Positions 1-8,725 of a stretch of DNA of 19,386 nucleotides are shown here, piece by piece. The stretch comes from Zelonia costaricensis. Its lineage: Eukaryota; Euglenozoa; Kinetoplastea; Trypanosomatida; Trypanosomatidae. The DNA lies in the NCBI GenBank assembly GCA_030849075.1, contig JASAOO010003054.1, positions 1 to 19,386 on the forward strand, given 5' to 3'. Each line of letters starts with the position of its first letter. The stretch's first letter is position 1. The notes beneath the pieces are model-generated. The model was given only the letters and a program-made list of their open reading frames with translations, did no database searches and was not told the origin of the DNA. The translations under genes were made by a program, and so were the position numbers.

Positions 1-11
1 GAGGGGGGCAG

Positions 12-812
12 CAGCAGCAGCAGCAGCGGTGCCTCAGACGCACGTGCACTGCTCAGGCGCGCCATCCTTCGCCTACGCATTGCCCGTGTGCCCTTTGCAG
101 AAGTTCGGATTACACCACCAGCGAATGCCACCGAGCAAGCGGTGGGGAGACTTATTTAGCTCGTGGGAGAAGAAAGCGAAAACACAACGAAAATATGGCC
201 GAGAAGAGGGGGGAAGAGAGGGGGGAAGGAGTGTGCTCAGCACATACGCCTGGCAGTATCCAGTATTATTGACTTCACACGATGGATCTGAAGGGGGAGA
301 GGGGGTCCGCAGTCCCAGCGGCAGCCGCCGAGGCACGCGAAGAACGCAAACAACGGAAGCGGGAGAGCCAGGCGCGCCGGTGCAGCACCCACGCCGCCGC
401 CCTTCACGCGTGCCCACATACGCCTCCACCACAGTGTGCAACGACACGCCCGCACGCGACGACGGCGGTGTGAGCAAGAAAGCGAGAAACGAGGGAAACT
501 GCACGGAGCTGCAAAAGCACCACCGCCGCGACGCACGCGTACCCGAGATCACGTCGTGGCCGCCGACACAACGAGGACGCCAGCGGTGGACATGAGTCGG
601 GAAGCGGGAGAGAGACGGCCGCAGTTGGCGAGCGGCCGCGAGACGGAGCAAGAGGAAGACACGCAGAAGAGAGCGCACTGCCACAAGGTGGTGGTGGCGG
701 AGAGGCGAAGGCAAATGCGAGAAGAGGCGGGGGGGGGGGGCTGTACGAGGCCCAGAAATCGAACCATGGCGTCAGGGACGGACGGTGAAGCATGAAAGGA
801 GACACCTGGAAG
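12..812. repeat. ~800-bp degenerate duplicated block, copy 1
   Basis: This stretch aligns along nearly its whole length with 6493-7288, starting at a CAG-repeat run and ending near a shared GGACGGACGG/GCATGA motif. The copies differ by many substitutions and small indels, so the duplication is old. The plus strand is strongly purine-rich, which fits transcribed 3' flank of the minus-strand gene at 1240-2535. Arginine-, serine- and proline-rich open frames occur in several frames but none looks like a real protein. I see no gene here. Confidence 0.8.
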
Positions 813-1239
813 AGGTCAAAGCTACGAAGAAAGGCCACACAAGGCTGCCCGCCTGCACCGCACATCTTATGCCGGCTGACGTGTAAGATGTCGCACGGCG
901 TGCGGTGCGGTGATTGGCAACGTGAGGAGGAAAAGAGAAAACACGCCCGCCCATCCGCGCCGCACGCGAGTGGTGCATGTAGCTGCACCTCCGCAATGAA
1001 GTGCACGTGGCAGTGGGCAGGGCTGGTTGGCTCGTGCTCATGCGCGCTGGCAGTCCGTCCAGCGCACAACGAGCAGACAACGAGCCGCAGAGCTCAGCTC
1101 AGAACACCGCACCGTCCGCCGCGCCAGTGTTGTGCGCGTTGGTCACGTTGCGCCTGAGAGAGCTCACGCTGGAGGCGCGGCGCTGCAGCTCGGCAGCCAG
1201 CGGCTCACGCGGGGAGTCACCACTGTCCCTCGGCGCCTC
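813..1239. other. Intergenic / 3' flank of the lectin-like gene
   Basis: No credible gene is visible. On the minus strand this lies immediately downstream of the stop codon of the gene at 1240-2535 and probably holds its 3' UTR and polyadenylation region. Unlike the preceding 800 bp, it is not seen in the second copy of the duplicated block. Confidence 0.5.
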
Positions 1240-2535
1240 TCACATCTGCCAGTTACCGTGCATCGGCATCGGCGGCTGCGGCTGCATCATCATGTTGGGT
1301 TGCATCGGCATCGGCGGCTGCGGCTGCATCATCATCTGCGACGCGGCGCGAGGGGGTGGCGCCCAGGACCCGTAGGCCCCTGACGCGGCCCGGCTGTAGT
1401 GCGACCCCGCCACGGACGTCATCTCGCAGTCATTCTGCCACACACCGGCCTCCACCGCCCCGGCACCACCGTGGAAGCTGCAGCGGCGACTGCACCCGTC
1501 CTTGCTCGCAGCGCCGCCGTGGAAGGAGCGGTTGCTGAAGTCGCCGTAGCCGCTGTGGCACGAGCGGCAGGAGTTGGCACGCGACATGTCACCCCGCTGC
1601 GACGCGGCACAGCGAGACTCGTCGGCGCACGCACTCTCCGCCACAGCAGATGCAGACGACGTGTCCGCATCTCCGGCGGACGCAACGAAGCAGCAACAGC
1701 ACCGGCAGGAGCACGACAGGCACAGGATGAGCACAATGATGACGGCTGCGATGACGGCACCCCCGGCCACGATGCCAAAAATGGCGCCAGTGTTCAGCCC
1801 GGTGCTCTTCCCCGCATTGGGGCCGACAGTGGTCGTCGTCTTCGTGGGGGATGTCGAGGGCGGCGTCTTGGACGGCGTCGTGGACGGCGTCGGTGTCGAT
1901 GGCGGGGTCGTGCTCCGCTCGATGCCGCAGAAGGTGTAGTACCATGAGGCATCCCAGGTGCCGTAGCCCCACGAGTACTCACCGCTGTCCGCCCAGCCCA
2001 GAGCTCCGGTGTTTCGGGCAGCCACGCCGTAGCGATCCATGTATGAGCCTGGAAACCGCGAACTGTCGGCGTGAGCACCCCAGTAGTTGCCCACCAGCTC
2101 ACTGATCATGGCGGCACCGGGCAGGACGTTGGCGTTCCGGTTGCCCTTGTAGAATGCCAACGCGTTCCCTGCCCCGGCGTACCGTCCCTCGTCCCAGTAC
2201 CAGATGCAGTCCAGCGACGGCGCACTCGTAGTGCATGTCGCAGGCGACAGCATCGAGGAGGCGCCAATGTGGCCGATTGCATAGGCAATACCCGAGGATT
2301 TCATCTGGTTGGAAGTGGCGTGGTACACGGCATTCGTCACCATGGGAAGTAGCACGCCACCACTCGCTGCGCAGGTCGCATTCTGCGCGGAACGTGTCTG
2401 AACGCCGGTTGTCTGTGTGATGGTGATCTTCACTTCATTGGGGCGGTACGGAGGCGCCGCAGCGTGGGCAGCAGTCACAGCGAAGACGATCAGCAGCAGC
2501 GCGCACAGCTGCAGCAGCGGACGCGGCAGCGGCAT
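1240..2535 (-). CDS. Type I membrane protein with C-type-lectin-like ectodomain
   Basis: The 431-residue protein starts at the only in-frame ATG; the frame stays open upstream but has no other ATG. Residues 1-26 form a signal peptide with likely cleavage after AHA. Residues about 50-206 carry four cysteines (55, 101, 110, 203), an N-glycosylation site (NAT, 53-55) and a Trp/Tyr/Gly-rich pattern (IWYWDEG, ending WYYTFCGIE) that resembles the spacing of C-type lectin domains. That assignment is an inference. A Ser/Thr/Pro stalk (207-245) is a likely O-glycosylation target. One membrane helix spans about 250-272. It is followed by a cysteine cluster (CLSCSCRCCCC) that could be palmitoylated, then a Gly/Ser/Cys-rich cytoplasmic tail ending in two Met/Pro/Gln repeats. 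A role in cell-surface recognition is plausible but unproven. It is transcribed away from the strand-switch region at about 11-14 kb. Confidence 0.8.
   Translation of the reverse strand: MPLPRPLLQLCALLLIVFAVTAAHAAAPPYRPNEVKITITQTTGVQTRSAQNATCAASGGVLLPMVTNAVYHATSNQMKSSGIAYAIGHIGASSMLSPATCTTSAPSLDCIWYWDEGRYAGAGNALAFYKGNRNANVLPGAAMISELVGNYWGAHADSSRFPGSYMDRYGVAARNTGALGWADSGEYSWGYGTWDASWYYTFCGIERSTTPPSTPTPSTTPSKTPPSTSPTKTTTTVGPNAGKSTGLNTGAIFGIVAGGAVIAAVIIVLILCLSCSCRCCCCFVASAGDADTSSASAVAESACADESRCAASQRGDMSRANSCRSCHSGYGDFSNRSFHGGAASKDGCSRRCSFHGGAGAVEAGVWQNDCEMTSVAGSHYSRAASGAYGSWAPPPRAASQMMMQPQPPMPMQPNMMMQPQPPMPMHGNWQM
1259..1342 (-). repeat. Two 42-bp in-frame tandem repeats in the C-terminal tail
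   Basis: Two nearly identical 42-bp units encode a 14-residue Met/Gln/Pro repeat (MMMQPQPPMPMQPN-like) at the extreme C-terminus of the lectin-like protein. The first plus-strand unit starts near 1261 and the second near 1303. The unit length keeps the reading frame, so the repeat number could vary between strains without breaking the gene. Confidence 0.85.
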
Positions 2536-2545
2536 GGCGATGAAA

Positions 2546-2776
2546 AAGATCGAGAGGAGGTGCAGTGCGTTGTGCTGGTGGTGGTGGGCCACTGAGCAGG
2601 TGGGGGTGGCGGGTGAGAACCTGAGGACGAGCGAGAAGAACGGAGAAGAGACACGTGTGCNAAGATCGAGAGGAGGTGCAGTGCGTTGTACTGAAGGTGG
2701 TGGGCCGCTGCGCAGGCGAGGGCAGCGAGTGAGAGCCTGAGGACGAGCGAGAAGAACGGAGAAGAGACACGTGTGC
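2546..2776. repeat. 115-bp tandem direct repeat with N at the junction
   Basis: The unit at 2546-2660 is repeated at 2662-2776, and an N sits exactly between them at 2661. Both begin AAGATCGAGAGGAGG and end ACACGTGTGC, with about a dozen internal differences. The array lies just upstream of the lectin-like ATG, in its presumed 5' UTR or splice region. Because the N falls at the unit boundary, more units may exist in the real chromosome. Confidence 0.85.
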
Positions 2777-2895
2777 ACGCCACACGGCAGCAGAGTTGGA
2801 AGAAACAGAAAAGAGTCGAGCGGCCTGTACGGTGTGCACCGAGGGCGGGGGGAGCGCGGGGGCAAAGCACAAACAAAGAAGCGAGCACGAAGTTA

Positions 2896-3060
2896 CTTAC
2901 ACATGGGAGGGGTGAAGCGAGGAGAGAAAAGAGGGGAAGGGAGGGGGGTCGAGAAACGCACGAGAACACGGGAAGGAGAAGCAAAAGATACGAGGAAAGA
3001 AGGGGAGAAGGGGAGAAGGGCACAGAGACGACACGACTGCTGGGGGAGGGGGTGAGCGGG
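2896..3060 (-). promoter_or_regulatory. Polypyrimidine tract, probable trans-splicing signal
   Basis: The plus strand is almost entirely purine here, so the minus strand carries a very long C/T tract. Reading toward the lectin-like gene, the first AG after it is at 2897-2896. This is the architecture expected for spliced-leader addition, although the 115-bp repeats between it and the ATG offer further AG sites. Confidence 0.5.
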
Positions 3061-3957
3061 CCGCTGTCTGGGGTTGGGCGTGGGCCCGCTTGCGTCTCCG
3101 TACGAGGTAGACGCCAGTGAGAGGCAGGAGAGCGAAGAAGAAAGCGGCACGGNGGAGAGGAAGAGGGAAGCGGCAGGGTCGCGGGCGGCAGGGAGGGGGA
3201 AGAGCTCCTCGGAAGCAGTGAAATAACTGCACGTAGTGCAACTTACTGCAGATCCACGCACGTTGCGGCGGCGCACTGGTGTGTCGCGTCTTCGAGCTCA
3301 GATGCGGGACAGCGGACGGTGAGGGGGGAGGCCGGGGTGCGGTGAGGGGAAAGCAGGGATCGCACGGGGATGCGCAGATGCAGGCGTACACAGGTGACAG
3401 AGGCTGGTGCGGGTGAGATGTGCAGGGGCGAGTGTGCGAGTGTGTGGGCGTGTGGGCGTGTGCCGTCGACTGCGGCGAGGACCTGGAGTGCCTTGGTTTA
3501 GTGTAACTGCGCGGACGCACACGGGTGTGATGGAAGCGTGGAGAAGGGCAGAAGGCGCGGGCTGACGTAGGCAGCCGCAGCGTGTTGGGTGTCACGGCAA
3601 AACATCAGCAGAAGGGGAGCCGAGGTGAGGGAGGGATGCGGCGCAGCGAGCCCAGAGAAGTCGCCAGCGCGTATTCAGATCCATGCGTGCCGCGTGGGCT
3701 GCCCGCCGTGGAGCTTTGCCAATGTGCGGAGAGGGGCTGGACGATGTGCATGCACGTGGCTGTGCACGACGCGCATCCTGCACGGTCGCCGATGAGGAGC
3801 GGCAAGGGAAAAGGCGCACACAAGAGACGCGGATGCACGTGCGTCTTTGCCGTGGACACACGACCACCCGCAGCGAGCACGCACGCCGCGGGCACACGGG
3901 CAGACGTCGCGGGGGAGTGAGCGGGTGTGAGCAGCACGGAAAGAAACAGAACGCGAG
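3061..3957. other. Intergenic stretch without a recognisable gene
   Basis: No convincing gene is visible on either strand. The first part is G-rich with several runs of three or more G within 50 bases (about 3041-3091), a possible G-quadruplex. A single N interrupts it at 3153. The region around 3421-3465 is GT-rich. The segment from about 813 to here, including the lectin-like gene, is missing between the matching blocks of the second duplicated copy (7288/7306). Confidence 0.5.
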
Positions 3958-4310
3958 CGCCTCGTGCCTTCAGGCTCCTTCTCTGTCTGCATCGGAATGG
4001 ATGTGGTCGCTGTGGGGAGGGCAGAGGATGGTCTGGATAGGCTACAGCACGTGTGCATCGAGCGCAGCACGCCTCATCCATCGTAGGTCGTCACGGCGGC
4101 CATGATCTGGTCACAGCTCTCCCAGCCAAACACCCGCAGCCTCGGGCACCGCGGCAGTGGCCGCACACCAGGGCAGAACACCGGCGCCGCCATCGAAGCA
4201 GCGGACAAACTCTTGGAGGAGGGACTGGCGAGGAGGAAACAGGGGAGACGCGGAAAGAGGAGGCACGCAACGTGGGCGACAACTCGCACCTTCAGCAGAG
4301 GCCAGCCTCG
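3958..4310. repeat. Second homologous block, copy 1
   Basis: The sequence from about 3958 to 4190 matches 7306-7510, including the shared TGTAGGTCGTCA-like segment at 4083/7427. The sequence from about 4212 to 4310 matches 8640-8725. In copy 1 the two sub-blocks are contiguous; in copy 2 they are split by about 1.1 kb. On the minus strand, both copies contain a pyrimidine-rich tract ending CGCCAG, like a splice acceptor. Confidence 0.7.
4074..4193 (-). pseudogene. 39-residue ORF, likely tail of a decayed gene
   Basis: A short frame starts at ATG 4193 behind a pyrimidine tract and CAG, and ends at a stop in 4074-4076. Its C-terminal half (LRVFGWESCDQIMAAVTTYDG-like) has a recognisable counterpart in copy 2, where the same frame has a TGA in place of the Trp codon and ends one codon earlier. 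It may be the remnant of a larger gene that copy 2 keeps in longer but broken form (7456-8531). The product is not recognised. Confidence 0.3.
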
Positions 4311-5180
4311 GCGCGGCGACTAGCAACGGCCGGCGTGCGCAGCACAGATAGAGCACACCCAAGAGCGCCACAAGTTTAATCTTGCCGAAGGGGGGAGGTG
4401 TCGTCTCCGCTCCTTTCCTTGGGCATGCCACGTCAGCGACTGCAATTGCCTTGGCGTCGGGAAGGTGCCTCCCGGCTCACAGATGTGCCTAAGCCGGTGG
4501 TGTGAGAGTGCTTTGAGTGACAGCGCCAGAGGGGTGGCACTCTCTCTACGTTGGGGCGCTAAACGAAGCGGTAGCTGGTGGTGTTCTGCCTGCATCACAA
4601 GTGCCGCGCGGCGCATCTTTACCTGCTCTCAGATGACGCCCATCGCAGACATCCGCATCGCCTCGTCGCCGCCACTGCTTGTGTGACACCACCTAAAGGC
4701 TGCGCAGCGAGATGCACAAGGGTGTCCTGCAGAGCGTGNAGGCAAGCCTCGACGCCGTGACTAGCAACGGCCGGCGTGCACGGCATGGACAGAGCACACC
4801 CAAGTGCGCCACAAGTTTAATCTTGCCGAAGGGGGGAGGTGTCGTCTCCGCTCCTTTCCTTGGGCATGCCACGTCAGCGACCGCAATTGCCTTGGCGTCG
4901 GGAAGGTGCCCGCCGGCTCACAGATGCGCCGGCACAGGTGGCGTGAGAGTGCTTTGAGTGACAGCGCCAGAGGGGTGGCACTCTCTCCACGTTGGGGCGC
5001 TAAACGAAGCGGTAGCTGGTGGTGTTCTGCCTGCATCACAAGTGCCGCGCGGCGCATCTTTACCTGCCGCCAGATGACGCCCATCGCAGACATCCGCATC
5101 GCCTCGTCGCCGCCACTGCTTGTGTGACACCACCTAAAGGCTGCGCAGCGAGATGCACAAGGGTGTCCTACAGAGCGTGG
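4300..5180. repeat. 440-bp tandem direct repeat with N at the junction
   Basis: Unit A (4300-4739) and unit B (4741-5180) align with an offset of 441, with N at 4739 at the boundary. Both share long identical stretches, for example around 4376-4440 and 4817-4881. Parallel open frames exist on both strands, but the differences I compared mostly change amino acids in the minus-strand frame, which argues against selection for a protein. It may belong to a dispersed Leishmania subtelomeric or SIDER-like family; that assignment is memory-based inference. Confidence 0.8.
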
Positions 5181-5971
5181 ATGGCGACGTGCAGTCCGGC
5201 ATCTACAGCTCCTTTTAGGTGGCGGCGCCGTCATGCAACACAGCGGCGTGTTTGCGGAAGGTGCTTGCCGCCAGTGTGCATGCCCTCCAAGAGGCAGCAC
5301 GCCTTCCCTCGTGCATTGGACGCGCAGTGCCCAGCGACGGTCCTGTGCCCTCATCGTTGTGGTGATACCCTGCACACTCGCGTTGCCATCGATGGCGTGC
5401 TGATTGACATCCCCGTGTGCAGGGGCTGCTGTTCAGACTTGCCGCCGCCACCGACGCCCTCACATGCCGCTTCACAGAGTAGCCGAGATTTCCACCACGG
5501 CGTGCATGCTGGAGGACGGAGAGCAGAAGATACGCATGCATCGCACCGCCCCGTGAGCTCAGCATTACCGGTGCTGATGTTAGTCGTGCGCAGCTGTCGG
5601 GCGACAAGTCGTGTTGCACTTGGGGAGTGGTTTGGACGGACAGCTGACAGGTGCAGTCTGTCGTGGCCGCTACTCTGACGCCGGAACGGCGACCAGGAGG
5701 CAACCGCCTGACGGTGCGAGCACAGGTGGTGACCGCACTCCTTGCACACAAGGTGGCCCCGCGCAAGTCTTCCATCCTTCTCCGTCGGCACCTCTTGCAG
5801 CAGCCTCAGTGTTATTGCATGTGTGCCATCGGCCCCTTTGAGTTACCGGGACTCTCTGCGTCCTCTCGCCCCCTCTGGTGACGATGTGTGTAAGTCTGTG
5901 CTGCGCCGCTTGACACAATTCTGTCGCACATCCATCAGCATTCATCCACCATGAGGGAATCTTGGCAAGGC
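5181..5971. other. Unassigned repeat-like region
   Basis: Open frames exist on both strands (for example 5019-5678 plus and 5215-5775 minus), but neither gives a recognisable domain, signal peptide or splice context. The sequence continues from unit B of the 440-bp repeat and looks like the rest of a dispersed non-coding element. I do not call a gene. Confidence 0.35.
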
Positions 5972-6036
5972 GCGTATCTGTCAGTTCACAACACAAGACC
6001 CATNGCGTATCTGTCAGTTCACAACACAAGACCCAT
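5972..6036. repeat. Exact 32-bp direct repeat flanking an N
   Basis: Positions 5972-6003 and 6005-6036 are identical, and the single base between them is N at 6004. Perfect identity in a region where the other repeats are diverged suggests two contig ends with the same sequence were joined without merging, rather than a biological duplication. Confidence 0.85.
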
Positions 6037-6086
6037 CTGAGCACCGTGGCGGTGGCGGCATGGATTAAGAAAAGAGTCACGGCCAC

Positions 6087-6106
6087 GTGTGTGTGTGTGT
6101 GTGTGT
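6087..6106. repeat. (GT)10 microsatellite
   Basis: Ten uninterrupted GT units are followed by TTGTGTGG. It lies in non-coding sequence and is likely to be length-polymorphic. Confidence 0.95.
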
Positions 6107-6492
6107 TTGTGTGGAGCATCTCGATGGGTGCTGAGGTGTAGGGCCCGTGCCGTAACAGCACGAGCGGCGTGACGTTGAAGTAGCAGAGCAAAAAGGGGCG
6201 GGACAGGAGGCACGAGTGAGGTCGAACGGTGCAGCGAGGAGCACCGCCAGAGGAGGAGGTGTCATGCAGGCCGCAACGCTTCGATGCACGGGGGCTGGAG
6301 AGAGTGTACCGGCAGCGCACCCTTCCTCAGCCCCGAAGAAGAGCGCTATTTGCAGTGCGCGGCTTGACACCGTTGGAACGATGGCGCGTGCGTTTCATGA
6401 GAGCAGTGGTGGGGTGGCTTGCAGCGGTGGGGCGAGTGCCGAGGCCACGGCGAGTTGGAGAGGCACTGAGATTGTCACATCAAGCAACAACG
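6107..6492. other. Intergenic, nothing recognised
   Basis: This stretch lies between the microsatellite and the second copy of the 800-bp block. Short open frames are present on both strands but show no domain or coding signature I can support. Confidence 0.5.
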
Positions 6493-7288
6493 GAGCAGCA
6501 GCAGCAGCGGTGCCTGAGACGCACGTGCACTGCTCAGGCGCGCCATCCTTCGCCCACGCATTGCCCGTGTGCCCTGTGCAGAGGCTCGGATTACAATACG
6601 AAAGATCGTCGCCGAGCGAGCGGCGGGGAGAAGAATTTTGTGCGTGGGAAAAGAAAGCGAAAACACAACGAAAAAATGGTGGAGAAGAGAGGGAGGGGGA
6701 AGAAAAGGGGACGGAGGGTGCTCAGCACTTACGCCCGACGGTATCCAGTATTACTGACTTCACACGATGGATCTGAAGGGGGAGAGGGGGTCCGCAGTCC
6801 CAGCGGCAGCCGGCGAGGCACGCGAACAACGCAAGCAACGGAAGCGGGAGAGCACGCGCGCCGGTGCAGCACCCACGCTGCCACCGCCCACGCGTGCCCA
6901 CATACGCCTCCACCGCAGCGTGCAACGACACGCCCGCACGCGGCGACGGCGGTGCAAGCAAGAAAGCGAAAGAAGAGAAGCTGCTCTGCGCCGCTAATGC
7001 ACTACCGCCGCGACGCACGCGTACCCGAGATGACGTCGTGGCCGCTGATGCAACGAGGACACCAGCGGTGGACACGAGTCGCGGAGCGGGAGAGAGACGG
7101 CGGCAGTTGGCAAGCGGACGCACGGCAAAGGGGGAGGAGGACACGCAGAAGAGCGGGCGCACTTCCACAAAAAGATGAAGTGAAGAGGGTACGGCAAACG
7201 AGAAGAGACGGGAAGGGGGAAGGGGCTGGACGAGGCACAGCACTCAAACGGTGAAGTCAGGGACGGACGGGAAAGCATGAAGGAAGAT
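6493..7288. repeat. ~800-bp degenerate duplicated block, copy 2
   Basis: This is the counterpart of 12-812, from the CAG run to the shared GCATGA motif, in the same orientation. An arginine-rich open frame runs through it on the plus strand (6229-7254), but its low complexity and its disruption in copy 1 show it is not a gene. In this copy, the block is followed almost directly by the second homologous block at 7306. Confidence 0.8.
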
Positions 7289-7305
7289 GTACGAAAGAGA
7301 TGAGT

Positions 7306-7510
7306 ATCGTGCATTCAAGCTCCTGTTCTGCCCGTATCGAATGGACGTGGTTATTGTGGGAAAGGGGATGAGACGGGTTGGATAGATTACAGCATCTATG
7401 ACTTGATCGCAACATGTTCCATCAATTGTAGGTCGTCAAGGCGACCATGAGCCCATCAAAGCTCTCTCAACCGAACAACCGCAGCTTCGGATGCCGCAGA
7501 GGTGCTCGCA
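7306..7510. repeat. Second homologous block, copy 2 (left part)
   Basis: It matches 3958-4190. The shared order is the segment after GCATTCAAGCTCC (copy 1: GCCTTCAGGCTCC), then TGGATAGATTACAGCA (copy 1: TGGATAGGCTACAGCA), then the TGTAGGTCGTCA-like motif. The right part of the block is displaced to 8640-8725. Confidence 0.7.
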
Positions 7511-8531
7511 CAACAGGGCTGAAGTGCTCGTTGTTTCGTATTGGGTTTCGAGTGGGGAGTTGACGTCCCAGCCCCTACCCCCTCGATACTCCTCTGCCCT
7601 GGAGTGCCAGACTCCCGCGTCGCTACTTGTCTCGTGCCTTCAGTGTGCGCGGCATACGTGGCATCAGCGAGGTCGTCCGCCAATGTCCCCGATGCGCTCG
7701 TCACATGGTAGTTGGCGAGAAAGGGGACGAGGCGGAAGAGCTGGGCGTTCACGGCGTAGCTGCGCGCGTGCGTCGGGAACAAAAGACGGTCAATGCTGAT
7801 GTGTTATCCACGTGGGAGTGGATGTGTGAGCCCGGGGGAAAACGAGATCGAAACTCAGCCATCGCGATGGCAGTGGCGCGCGTCTCGGCTGCGTTGATGT
7901 TGACCGCTCGCCGCGGCCACCGCGAGCCGAGAATGACGGCCGCTTTGGTTTCTCAATCAATACACATGGCGCCCCACTTCTCGTGTCTGGCGACGCTGTG
8001 CACGTCGAAATGGGGCTGTCGTGACCCGTGCTGGCAAATCGTGCGGGGTGCAATCTCCTGCAAGCTGCACGACTCGGAGCTGTTGCCGGGGTCGCAGGCG
8101 CGCGCGGGGCGGTCGACTGGTAGACGGGGCTGGGGGGCGGCGGAGGAGGTGCGGTGGCCGTTTGGTGGCCGGGCTGGGTGGTGGGTGAGGACATCTCGAC
8201 CTAGGCGTGGAACTGGAAGAGGGCCGGCGCGAAGTGCGCGAACATCGCGCTCGCGGTGCCGTGGTCGGCGAGGGGAGGTCCGTAGTGGCCGAGGTGGGGT
8301 GCGGCGTTGGCTACGATGCTGGGCTGTGCCACGACTGAGTCGATCTCCGTCTGCAACGGCAAACGGATTGTCGGTGACCTCCGTCACCCAGAACGCTTGT
8401 GCGGCTTCGCTAATGGAGCAGACCTCTTCCTCCGACCATCCGCTCTCGTTCCACGTGATGCGTAGTGAAAGCGGCGCACCCTGACCAGCTTGGGTTAACC
8501 CGTATGCCACCAGACAGCTGACCACGGTCAC
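7456..8531 (-). pseudogene. Decayed coding region, product unknown
   Basis: Minus-strand frames here read like real protein but switch frame. From the 5' end: 8510-8340 encodes a stretch with WNESGWSEEEVCSIS and AFWVTEVTDNPFAVADG; about 8335-8205 continues sensibly in another frame (ADHGTASAMFAHFAP); 8100-7953 returns to the first frame and ends HEKWGAMCID before a stop; 7782-7456 has LFRLVPFLANYHVTSASG. No single frame joins these pieces. I infer an old gene broken by several frameshifts. It fills the 1.1 kb that separates the two halves of the duplicated block in this copy and is absent from copy 1. No family is recognised. Confidence 0.35.
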
Positions 8532-8639
8532 GGAAATAGAAGTGGTGTGGTGAGTATACGTGAGAACGGCATGTGAGTCGCGATGTGAGGTGTATGTATG
8601 TGTGTGCGCGTTTATATGGGTTAGCCCGACAGAAACGGA

Positions 8640-8725
8640 GCGAGGACTGGCGAAAAAGAAGGAGGAGAGACGTGGAAGGAGGAGACATTCAACATTGGCG
8701 ATAAGTCGCATCCTCATGCAGGTTT
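8640..8725. repeat. Second homologous block, copy 2 (right part)
   Basis: It matches about 4215-4305: the shared series is GAGGACTGGCGA, then GGAGGAGACATTCAACATTGG against GGAGGCACGCAACGTGGG, then CTCATGCAGG against CTTCAGCAGAGG. On the minus strand the shared part is a pyrimidine tract followed by CGCCAG, like a splice acceptor for the decayed gene at 7456-8531. Confidence 0.6.

Noticed and set aside
2536..2865. 110-codon N-terminal extension of the lectin-like protein
   Set aside because: It starts with TTG, crosses the N at 2661 and the 115-bp repeats, and precedes a good ATG followed directly by a signal peptide.
6229..7254. 341-codon plus-strand open frame
   Set aside because: It is low-complexity and Arg-rich, runs against local transcription polarity, and its counterpart in the duplicated copy is broken.
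7627..8484. 285-codon plus-strand open frame
   Set aside because: The minus-strand frames over the same DNA look far more protein-like; this one becomes Arg/Gly-rich low complexity.
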